Source of the DNA: Microbacterium paraoxydans
GTDB taxonomy: Bacteria > Actinomycetota > Actinomycetes > Actinomycetales > Microbacteriaceae
Reading direction: 5' to 3'
NCBI RefSeq assembly: GCF_900105335.1
Contig: NZ_LT629770.1
Coordinates: 1,488,001-1,552,000 of the forward strand
DNA: 64,000 bases
Of the stretch, positions 57,166 through 64,000 are shown piece after piece. Within the stretch, counting starts at the first letter, position 1, and every line of letters begins with the position of its first letter. The position numbers were made by a program, and so were the translations under genes. Below the pieces are notes generated by a model that was not told the DNA's origin, did no database searches, and saw nothing but the letters and a program-made list of their open reading frames with translations.

Positions 57166-58266
57166 CTAGCGCGGAGGGGCCGTGCTGGCGCGCACGTGCA
57201 GCGCCGGAGCCACCTCCACGCGCTCCGCGGGCCGCGCCGCCCCCTCGCGCAGGCGCTCGCGGATGAGCTCGACCGCACGGCGCCCGACGTGCTGCTTCGG
57301 CGGCCGCAGCGCGGTGAGCGGTGGGGACCCGTGCTCGGCGACCTCATCGTCGTAGGCGATGAGCGAGAGGTCGTCGGGCAGCCGCCAGCCCGCGTCCTGC
57401 AGATGCTGCTGAAGCAGGAGCGCCTGCGGGTCGGAGTGCACGAGCAGCGCCGTCGCCCCCGTCTCACGGATCTCGGCGAGCACCGCCGAGACCACCTCCG
57501 CCTGCACCGCCCCCTCCATCCGGTCCAGCGCCGCATCGCGGTCCACCGTCACCGTGAGCCCGAGCTCGGCGACGGCCCGCGACCAGCCCTGCCGCAGCCC
57601 GGCGGAGGTCGGCGACTGCGGCGAGGTGAGGATCCCGACCCGCCGGTGTCCGAGCGCGGCGAGGTGCCCGGCGGCGAGCGCGCCTCCGAACGCGTGGTCG
57701 GTCGCCACGGTCTGCATCCGGGTGAGGGCGAGAGCCGGCGGGGTCCGGCGCTCCACGAGCACGACCGGCACCGGGAGCGTGTCCAGCCAGGAGAGCAGCG
57801 CATGGCCATCGGCGCCCTGCGTCTCGGGGGCCACGATGAGCCCGTGCACGGTTCCGGATTCCAGGAGCGCCGCGATCTGGCGGCGTTGGTCCTGAGCGGC
57901 GTAGCTGGCCCCGCGGAGCACGAGCTGCACCCCCGCCTCCATCCCAGCGCTCCGGGCGCCGACGACCACCTGCGGCCAGTAGTAGCTCAGCGACGGCACC
58001 ACCATCCCGATGCGGAACTGCGGCCCGGGGAGGGCGGCCCGCGCGACGGTCGTGTCCAGCGCGCTCCGCAGCACCGCACCCCCGTGCACCCTGGTCAGCA
58101 GCCCGCGGTCCGCCAGCATCGTGATGTCGCGGCGGATGGTGAGCTCCGCCACCCCGAAGTCGCGGGCGAGATCGGCCACGCGCACCGCCCCCGTGCGGCG
58201 CAGCTCGTCCAGGATCCGTTCCCGGCGGGAGAGGCCGAAACGCGGGGTCGGGCGCTCCTCGGTCAT
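57166..58266 (-). CDS. Chimeric regulator: DeoR-type HTH with LacI-type sensor domain
   Basis: 366 residues from the ATG at 58266, overlapping the heparinase-like gene stop by 4 bp. The first 70 residues are a DeoR helix-turn-helix (SRRERILDELRRTGAVRVADLARDFGVAELTIRRDITMLADRGLLTRVHGGAV). The rest is a type 1 periplasmic-binding sensor as in LacI proteins (FRIGMVVPSLSYYWPQVVVGARSAGMEAGVQLVL ... LSLIAYDDEVAEHGSPPLTAL). DeoR proteins normally carry a sugar-phosphate isomerase-like domain, so the pairing is notable, though such chimeras are known in actinobacteria. A DeoR-type DNA motif array lies in the divergent gap upstream (60116-60174). Confidence 0.88.
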   Translation of the reverse strand: MTEERPTPRFGLSRRERILDELRRTGAVRVADLARDFGVAELTIRRDITMLADRGLLTRVHGGAVLRSALDTTVARAALPGPQFRIGMVVPSLSYYWPQVVVGARSAGMEAGVQLVLRGASYAAQDQRRQIAALLESGTVHGLIVAPETQGADGHALLSWLDTLPVPVVLVERRTPPALALTRMQTVATDHAFGGALAAGHLAALGHRRVGILTSPQSPTSAGLRQGWSRAVAELGLTVTVDRDAALDRMEGAVQAEVVSAVLAEIRETGATALLVHSDPQALLLQQHLQDAGWRLPDDLSLIAYDDEVAEHGSPPLTALRPPKQHVGRRAVELIRERLREGAARPAERVEVAPALHVRASTAPPR

Positions 58267-60098
58267 GCCGCCCTCCCCTGCAGCTCCCAGCGCTCCGGAC
58301 GGTCGAGCGGTGCGAAGAGGACGCGCGAGACCACCGGCCCCCACGAACGCTCCAGGAGCGCATCGTCCACGGCCCTGCTCTCGACGACGACGTCCGCCGG
58401 ATCGTGGGCGATGCGCAGACCCCGCTTCCCCTCCGGACCTGGGAGGAGGACGCCGTCACCGTGCACCTCGGGCGTCCCCGCGCACACGAGCACGAGGCGG
58501 GTCGCCGGGTCGGCGAGCGCCGGACTCTCGTCGCGCACGGTCACCGCACCACCGCGCAGCAGCACCGTCCGCAGCCACGGGTCGCCGCCCGGGAACGCCG
58601 CACCGAGGTCGAGGGTCCAGCCGTCGCTCCGCGCCTGCACCGCGGCCCGCCAGGCGCCGCCCGGCTGTTGCTCGCGCCCGCGGACCAGCGGCGTGGAGTG
58701 CCAGCCGCTGGTGACGTGCCACAGGCGGTAGCGGGCATCCGAGAAGGTCGCCGCGGTGTACGTCGCCCGACCGACGTCGATCACGACCGGGACGCCGTCG
58801 ACCGCGATCGCGATCGCGCCGAGGTCGTTGTGGTTGTGGTTCTCGTCGTTGCGACCGCCCTTGACGACGACCGCGAGCCCCCGTGGATCCCCACTCCGCT
58901 CACGGCGCAGACCCACGCCGAGGGAGGCGAACTCGACGCGCCCGGGCAGGGGCGCAGGCCCCGGATGCGCCGCCTGCCAGTCGGCGTCGAACAGCTCGGC
59001 CAGCGTCCGGCCGAGACCGGCGACGACATCGGCCTCGTCTCCGACGACGCGCCCCGGACGGCGGTGCCGCGCGGCGAACGCGGCCGTCGCCTCCAGACCG
59101 CACAGGACGGCGGCCCGGTGGAGCACGGACCACGGGAGGGCCTCCCCCGTGCGCGCCTCCGCATCCGAGAAGCTCGCCACCCACCCCTCCCCGAGCTGCA
59201 CGCGCTCCGGGAAGAGGGCGAGCTCCCGCAGCCCGGCGAGGCGTCCGTCCCGGATCGCAGCGGCCACTGCTCCGTCGGTGAGCGCGTCGAGGAGGCCGAG
59301 CGCATCGAACGCCCGCCCCGCTCCCTGCCACCAGTAGGCGAAGCCCTCGTCGATGCCGCCGTCGGCGGGAAGCTGGGCGAGATAGCGATCGAGGCCGTCG
59401 ATGCTGAGGGCGAGCACCCGCGCACGCAGCGGTTCGTCCGCGAAGGCGAGCGCCGCCGGCAGCAGGTTGCCGTGGATCCACGGCGCCCAGTTGTGCACGC
59501 GTTCCTCCGACCCCTCCCACGCCCACTCGCGGCGGTCGACGAACGGGCGCAGCACCCGGCGGACCGTCTCGTCCCGTACCCGTGCGACCAGACCGGGCGC
59601 GTGCGCGTCGAGAGCCTCGCCGAGCACCAGCACGGCCCACCCCGCCAGCGCCGCTGCCTCCCCCGCGCCGAGGTCGAGGACGGGGCGCTCGATGTCGGGG
59701 GCGCGCCGACCGCGGGCGAACGCGTCGTCGTGAGCGGGCCAGCACCAGGTCGACTGCTCGACCAGGAGCCACAGTCCGTCCGCCACCTCGTCCAACCGCT
59801 CGGCCGCCGGGTCGATGGCAGCGGCCAGGACGGCGCGACGGAGCCGGAGGTCGCGACGGAACACCGCCCCCTCCCAGCCGGCTCGGTCACCGGTGCGGGC
59901 GTAGGCGGCCCACTGCGAGAGGAGCGGTTGCGCCCAGGCGGTGCCGCGCTCGCCGTCCGCCGCCGCCAGGATGGTCGCGCGGAGTTCGGGTGCCACGGAC
60001 GTCCATGTCTCGCGGTCGGTGCTCGGCGGCACGACGGGCCGATCGACGGCGCCGTGTTCTCGCCACAGATCGCTCAGGGTGCCGCGGGGGATCAGCAT
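58263..60098 (-). CDS. Heparinase II/III-like protein
   Basis: 611 residues. The N-terminal 380 residues are helical, as in the (alpha/alpha) toroid of polysaccharide lyases (WAWEGSEERVHNWAPWIHGNLLPAALAFAD; GGIDEGFAYWWQGAGRAFDALGLLDAL holds a Tyr-Trp active-site-like patch). The C-terminal beta domain has the heparinase II/III signature KGGRNDENHNHNDLGAIAIAVDGVPVVIDVGRATYTAATF with conserved His/Asn residues. It would cleave uronate-containing chains by beta-elimination. No signal peptide is visible, so it is probably cytoplasmic and acts on imported oligosaccharides. It is followed by the DeoR-LacI regulator (overlap) and diverges from the dehydrogenase gene. Confidence 0.78.
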   Translation of the reverse strand: MLIPRGTLSDLWREHGAVDRPVVPPSTDRETWTSVAPELRATILAAADGERGTAWAQPLLSQWAAYARTGDRAGWEGAVFRRDLRLRRAVLAAAIDPAAERLDEVADGLWLLVEQSTWCWPAHDDAFARGRRAPDIERPVLDLGAGEAAALAGWAVLVLGEALDAHAPGLVARVRDETVRRVLRPFVDRREWAWEGSEERVHNWAPWIHGNLLPAALAFADEPLRARVLALSIDGLDRYLAQLPADGGIDEGFAYWWQGAGRAFDALGLLDALTDGAVAAAIRDGRLAGLRELALFPERVQLGEGWVASFSDAEARTGEALPWSVLHRAAVLCGLEATAAFAARHRRPGRVVGDEADVVAGLGRTLAELFDADWQAAHPGPAPLPGRVEFASLGVGLRRERSGDPRGLAVVVKGGRNDENHNHNDLGAIAIAVDGVPVVIDVGRATYTAATFSDARYRLWHVTSGWHSTPLVRGREQQPGGAWRAAVQARSDGWTLDLGAAFPGGDPWLRTVLLRGGAVTVRDESPALADPATRLVLVCAGTPEVHGDGVLLPGPEGKRGLRIAHDPADVVVESRAVDDALLERSWGPVVSRVLFAPLDRPERWELQGRAA

Positions 60099-60115
60099 CC
60101 GATTCTCGCCTTCAT

Positions 60116-60174
60116 TGTTCGAGTCTGTTCGATCAGCAGGGTTTCGGTTCGATCACGTTGCCTGCACTCGAACG
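60116..60174. promoter_or_regulatory. Helically phased TGTTCGA repeats, candidate DeoR-type operator
   Basis: TGTTCGA occurs at 60116-60122 and 60126-60132 and GGTTCGA at 60146-60152, that is 10 and 20 bp apart. TTCGATCA is repeated at 60128 and 60148, and an inverted copy (ACTCGAACG) lies at 60166-60174. The 136-bp gap is divergent between the heparinase-like and dehydrogenase genes. Confidence 0.5.
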
Positions 60175-60234
60175 CACAGTCTTCACTGGAACCGCGCGCT
60201 TCGGCAAGCGCATACCCGAGACCCGCGGAGACCC

Positions 60235-61248
60235 ATGACCCCTCGACCAGTCGTCCTCGCCGCTCTCTCGAGGGAGGCGTGGGACCTCGTGTTCGACGAT
60301 GCGCGGCGCGCCCGCCTGCAGACCCTCGCCGCGCCCGGCGATCCGGTGCACGCCCCCGCTCTCGACGCCCCGACGCTGGACGATCGCCTCGCCGCCGTGG
60401 AGGTCCTGGTGACGGGGTGGGGCGCTCCGGTCCTGGACGCACCTCTGCTCGATCGGCTCCCCCGGCTGCGCGCGGTGTTCCACGCGGCGGGAAGCGTGCG
60501 CGGCCTCGTGTCCGAGGCGTTCTGGGAGCGCGACATCCTGCTCACCTCGGCCGCCGAGGCCAACGCGGCCCCGGTCGCGGAGTACACGCTCGCGATGATC
60601 CTGCTCGCCGGCAAGCGCGCCCTCCTCCCGCTCCGTGCGGACGACGCGCAGCACGACCTGCGCGTCGGGCCTCGCGTCGGGGGCCGTATCGGCAACCTCG
60701 ACCGCACGGTCGGCATCGTCGGGTTCTCCCGCATCGGCCGCCGCGTCGTCGACCTGCTGCGACCCTTCCCCGGCCTTGAGGTGCTCGTCGCCGACCCGTA
60801 CGCGGATCCCGAGGAGGTGGCCGCGGCCGGTGCCCGGCTCGTCCCGCTCGACGCCCTGCTCCCCGCCGTCGATCTGCTCTCCCTGCACGCACCCGCCCTG
60901 CCCGCGACGCGGGGGATGATCGGCCGCGCGCAGCTCGCGGCCCTGCGCGACGGCGCTACGGTGCTCAACACCGCGCGGGGCGCCCTCCTCGATCACGAGG
61001 CGCTTCTCGCGGAGTGCGCCGCCGGTCGCCTCGACGCGATCCTCGACGTCACGGACCCGGAGCCGCTTCCGCCCGACCACCCGCTGCTGCACCTGCCGAA
61101 CGTCGCGGTCACCCCGCACCTCGCCGGCTCCCTCGGCACCGAGGCGCACCGGCTGGCCGACGCCGCCCTCGACGAGCTGGAGGCGTGGGTGACCGGCCTT
61201 CCGCCGCGGCACCCCGTGCACCGCGCCGACCTCGCGCACAGCGCATGA
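60235..61248 (+). CDS. D-isomer-specific 2-hydroxyacid dehydrogenase
   Basis: 337 residues from the ATG near 60235. The NAD domain has GIVGFSRIGRRVVDLL (GxGxxG-like with Phe-Ser), and the catalytic triad motifs are present: NTARGALLDHEALL (Arg), DVTDPEPLPPDHPLL (Glu) and VTPHLAGS (His). Members reduce hydroxypyruvate, glyoxylate or 2-keto acids. Within this cluster it may make glycerate for glycerate kinase, by inference. The stop overlaps the next gene start by 4 bp (ATGA), so it is cotranscribed with the DUF2264 gene. The upstream open frame overlaps the divergent gene and is not used. Confidence 0.9.
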   Translation: MTPRPVVLAALSREAWDLVFDDARRARLQTLAAPGDPVHAPALDAPTLDDRLAAVEVLVTGWGAPVLDAPLLDRLPRLRAVFHAAGSVRGLVSEAFWERDILLTSAAEANAAPVAEYTLAMILLAGKRALLPLRADDAQHDLRVGPRVGGRIGNLDRTVGIVGFSRIGRRVVDLLRPFPGLEVLVADPYADPEEVAAAGARLVPLDALLPAVDLLSLHAPALPATRGMIGRAQLAALRDGATVLNTARGALLDHEALLAECAAGRLDAILDVTDPEPLPPDHPLLHLPNVAVTPHLAGSLGTEAHRLADAALDELEAWVTGLPPRHPVHRADLAHSA

Positions 61249-63200
61249 CCCTCCTCGCGCTGCCTCCGGACGACCGCGCGCTCTCCCCGTACACGGGATG
61301 GACGCGCGCGCACCTGATGACGGTGGCCGATGCGATCCTCGACGGGGCCGCCCGACATGCGAGCCCGGCGGGTGCGGGCATCCGCTACCCCGGCGCCCCC
61401 GGTGGCTTCGGCTCCGCGGTCGATGCGCTCGAGGGATTCAGCCGCACGTTCCTGTTGGCCGCGTTCCGCATCGCCGGCGACCCGCTCGGCACGGAGTCGC
61501 TGGCCGACCGGTACGCCCGGGGCCTCGCTGCGGGTGCCGACCCCGACGGTGCCGAACGGTGGCCGCGCCCTGATGAGGTCGACCAGGCGAAGGTCGAGGC
61601 GGCGGCGCTCGCGGTGGGCCTGCACCTCACGCGCGACACGGTGTGGGCGCGCCTCGACGACACGGCGCGGACCCACACCGTGGACTACCTCGCGACATTC
61701 GTCGGCGGCAGCTACCCGCCGAACAACTGGGCGTGGTTCCGGGTGCTCGTCGAGCAGTTCCTGGAGAGCGTCGGCGGGCCGACTTCCGCTGCGGACCGCG
61801 CCGCCGACCTCGCACTCCTCGACGGCTTCGAACGCGCGGGCGGCTGGAGCGCGGACGGTGCCGCCCGGTCGTTCGACCACTACGCCGGCTGGGCGCTGTC
61901 CTTCTATCCGCTGCTCTGGGCGGACATGGTCGGCGGGGAGCCGCGGCACACGGGCCGGGTCGCCCGGTACCGCCGCCGGCTCGACGCGTTCCTCGACGAC
62001 GCGCTGCACCTCGTCGGCGCCGACGGCGGACCGCTCCTTCAGGGGCGCAGCCTCACCTACCGCTTCGCCACGGCGGCCGCGGCCGGGGTGGCCGCGTTCA
62101 GCGGCACGTCCCGGCACCACCCCGGCCTGCTGCGCCGCGCGGTGAGCGGGCAGGTGCGGCACTTCGCCGACCGGGGCGCGCCGGACGCGACCGGAGTTCT
62201 CCCTCTCGGCTGGCACGGACCCTGGCGCCCGCTCGCCCAGGACTACTCCGGCCCCGGCTCCCCGTACTGGGCGGCGAAGGGCCTTCTGCCCCTCGCGCTT
62301 CCCGCCGCGCATCCGTTCTGGACCGCCGTCGAGCAGCCCCTGCCGATCGATCGGGGTCCGTTCGCCCGTGTCCTCCTCGCCCCGGGATGGCTGGCGACGG
62401 GCACCGCGGACGGCATCGTGCGGGTGGTCAACCACGGCACCGACCACCGCACGCCCGGCGCCTTCAAGCCGGATGCGCCGCTGTACGCGAAGCTCGGCTA
62501 CTCCACCGCGACCGCCCCGGTACTCGCGGGGCCCGGTGTGCGAGACGGGTTGGACGGCACGGTCGCCGTGGTGCGCGGGGGCCGAGCGAGCCACCGCTCG
62601 GGCTTCCTGACGGGAATGCTGAGGGAGACGGACGGCACGGCGTTCGGCGGTTCCTCCGGCCCCGTGCACTGGCACGACGGCGTCCGCTCGGAGTTCGACG
62701 TCGGCGGAGGCGGCGCGGCCGCCGAGACGACGATCGGCCCCGTGGTCGATGTGGTGTCGGTGGTACGCGGACCGTGGGAGGTGCGGCTCGTGCGGGTCCG
62801 GTCGGGCGCGAGGACGGAGGGGGCGATCCACGACGGCGACGTCCTCCGCATCGGCGGGTGGGCGCTATCCGCCCCCATCGTCGTCGAGACCGGCCCCGCG
62901 GCCGTCGCCGCCCTCACTCCCGGCGGGGAGACGCAGAGCCGGGTGGTCGGCCTCCACGGCCTCGACGACGCGACCGCAGGCGTCCGGCGGGAGCGGGACG
63001 TGACGCCGCTCGGCCCGGAGACCGCCACCCCGTGGCTCTCCGCGGCGGTGCGGCCCGACGCCTGGATCGCGGCGGGCGTGCTGCTCGGGAGTTCGCCCGG
63101 GGCTCCCCGGCTCGATCTGCGGCAGGACGATGTGACGGTGTCGTGGCCGGACGGCGCCGCGACGACCCTTCACCCCGAGGAGTTCCTGCCCCGCGGTTGA
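61245..63200 (+). CDS. DUF2264 family protein
   Basis: 651 residues from the ATG at 61245. The N-terminal 400 residues match DUF2264: LSPYTGWTRAHLMTVADAILDGAARHASPAGAGIRYPG, FVGGSYPPNNWAWFRVLVEQFLESVGG, DYSGPGSPYWAAKGLLPLAL, and RSLTYRFATAAAAGVAAF. This fold is an (alpha/alpha) toroid related to unsaturated-uronyl hydrolases and lyases; a beta-sandwich-like C-terminus follows. It probably acts on an oligosaccharide. No signal peptide is visible. It is translationally coupled to the dehydrogenase before it and converges on the LacI-type gene, with 6 bp between the stops. Confidence 0.85.
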   Translation: MTLLALPPDDRALSPYTGWTRAHLMTVADAILDGAARHASPAGAGIRYPGAPGGFGSAVDALEGFSRTFLLAAFRIAGDPLGTESLADRYARGLAAGADPDGAERWPRPDEVDQAKVEAAALAVGLHLTRDTVWARLDDTARTHTVDYLATFVGGSYPPNNWAWFRVLVEQFLESVGGPTSAADRAADLALLDGFERAGGWSADGAARSFDHYAGWALSFYPLLWADMVGGEPRHTGRVARYRRRLDAFLDDALHLVGADGGPLLQGRSLTYRFATAAAAGVAAFSGTSRHHPGLLRRAVSGQVRHFADRGAPDATGVLPLGWHGPWRPLAQDYSGPGSPYWAAKGLLPLALPAAHPFWTAVEQPLPIDRGPFARVLLAPGWLATGTADGIVRVVNHGTDHRTPGAFKPDAPLYAKLGYSTATAPVLAGPGVRDGLDGTVAVVRGGRASHRSGFLTGMLRETDGTAFGGSSGPVHWHDGVRSEFDVGGGGAAAETTIGPVVDVVSVVRGPWEVRLVRVRSGARTEGAIHDGDVLRIGGWALSAPIVVETGPAAVAALTPGGETQSRVVGLHGLDDATAGVRRERDVTPLGPETATPWLSAAVRPDAWIAAGVLLGSSPGAPRLDLRQDDVTVSWPDGAATTLHPEEFLPRG

Positions 63201-63206
63201 GCGTCG

Positions 63207-64000
63207 TCAGCGGCGTGCCGTGCTCGCCCGCTCCACGAGCCGGGTCGGCACCACCACGGGTACTGCGGGATCCGTTGCCGTCCCGTCGCCCTCCACAGCC
63301 GCGATGAGGGCGGTGACCGCCCGCTGCGCGAGCGCCGGGAAGTCCTGCCGGACGGTCGTGAGCGGCGGGAGGAAGTTCGCCGCCTCCGGGATGTCGTCGA
63401 AGCCCACCACGCTGACGTCGCCGGGCACCGCGCGCCCGGACTCCGCCACCGCCCGCAGCAGCCCGAGCGCCATCTGGTCGTTGGCGCAGAACACCGCGGT
63501 CGCCCCAGCCAGGGCCGCAGCCGCGGCGAAGCCCGACTCCGCGCTCCAGTCCCCGCGCACGACCTGCGGTGGCAGGACGCCGGCATCCGCCAGGGCCTCG
63601 CGCCAGCCCCGCTCGCGCTCGGCGGCGGCGAAAGAGCCCGCCGGTCCCGCGAGGTGGTGGACGGTCTCGTGCCCGAGATCGAGGAGGTGGCGGGTGGCGG
63701 CTTGCGCTCCCGCGGCATGATCGCTGTGCACCACGGCCGCTCCGGCGCCGGCGGGGGCATCCACGACGACGAGGTGCAGCTCCGGCGGCAGGGTCGCGGC
63801 GGGGACGAGCGCGGACGCCTCGTTCAGCACGACAGCCCCGTCCACGCCCTGATCGGCGAGCCGGGCGAACGCGGCCTCCACGCCGTCCGCGGCCGTGACG
63901 ACCGTGAGCGCGTAGCCACGCTCCGCCGCCGCCTCGGCCGTGGACTGCAACATGCGCGAGTTGCCGACCGTGGCGAGGGTGGTCACGACGAGGCCGATGG
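63207..64000 (-). CDS. LacI-family transcriptional regulator, C-terminal part
   Basis: The frame remains open to the right edge; the helix-turn-helix and hinge are outside the window. The visible 264 residues are the sensor domain: GLVVTTLATVGNSRMLQSTAEAAAERGYALTVV, AVFCANDQMALGLLRAVAESGRAVPGDVSVVGFDDIPEAANFLPPLTTVRQDFPALAQRAV, ending LVERASTARR. It is typical LacI/GalR. It converges on the DUF2264 gene and is likely to regulate carbohydrate genes beyond the edge or in this cluster. Confidence 0.9.
   Translation of the reverse strand, partial: IGLVVTTLATVGNSRMLQSTAEAAAERGYALTVVTAADGVEAAFARLADQGVDGAVVLNEASALVPAATLPPELHLVVVDAPAGAGAAVVHSDHAAGAQAATRHLLDLGHETVHHLAGPAGSFAAAERERGWREALADAGVLPPQVVRGDWSAESGFAAAAALAGATAVFCANDQMALGLLRAVAESGRAVPGDVSVVGFDDIPEAANFLPPLTTVRQDFPALAQRAVTALIAAVEGDGTATDPAVPVVVPTRLVERASTARR

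Overview
The window is high-GC actinobacterial chromosome. Gene content and order (rrn operon without spacer tRNA, IclR-controlled hut cluster, cydABDC, ClpC, short ArgA, many leaderless-looking starts) suggest Microbacterium or a close relative in the Microbacteriaceae. The genus is an inference; a 16S search would settle it.

Layout. 1-2.1 kb: end of a CoA-acylating semialdehyde dehydrogenase and a class III aminotransferase. 2.1-3.7 kb: a CsoR/RcnR-family metal regulator and a DUF445 membrane protein. 3.7-9.8 kb: complete histidine utilisation (hutG; hutI-hutU-hutH as an overlapping operon; divergent IclR regulator with a good candidate operator). 9.9-15.5 kb: rRNA operon on the minus strand (16S-23S-5S) with promoter, leader and 23S processing stem. 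15.7-19.2 kb: hydroxy-acid module (MHS transporter, FMN dehydrogenase, FCD-GntR regulator). 19.2-19.6 kb: tRNA-Ala(CGC) and tRNA-Ser(CGA). 19.6-21.6 kb: a MetE/UROD-like barrel protein and a putative 2OG-Fe(II) oxygenase. 21.6-28.0 kb: cytochrome bd module, cysteine-rich regulator plus cydABDC. 28.1-34.2 kb: radA, two small proteins, a possible structured RNA, a short ArgA and clpC. 34.2-36.6 kb: three tandem DUF2975-like membrane proteins with an XRE regulator behind a palindromic promoter. 36.7-42.8 kb: lipoprotein, dicarboxylate symporter, Na+/H+ antiporter, hsp20 with divergent MerR/HspR-like regulator, DUF2795 protein, LLM oxidoreductase. 42.8-47.8 kb: pheA and pgm among three clusters of a 54-bp palindromic element, with a PD-(D/E)XK (DUF559-like) protein between two of the clusters. 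47.8-50.6 kb: an NMT1/SsuA-type ABC importer. 50.7-64 kb: a carbohydrate or sugar-acid catabolic region (glycerate kinase, three regulators, two xylose-isomerase-like barrels, a DUF993 aldolase-fold protein, Gfo/Idh/MocA oxidoreductase, heparinase II/III-like protein, 2-hydroxyacid dehydrogenase, DUF2264 protein), running off the right edge.

The least explained features are the 54-bp palindromes (11 copies, nine of them exactly 54 bp by hand count) flanking the nuclease-like gene, a second family of about 77-bp nested palindromes (3 copies), a C-rich structured RNA or leader at about 30.0-30.1 kb, the triple DUF2975/XRE cassette, and the DUF993/Gfo-Idh/TIM-barrel pathway. Many genes have a TANNNT hexamer ending exactly 6 nt before the start codon, which points to widespread leaderless transcription and helped fix several starts.
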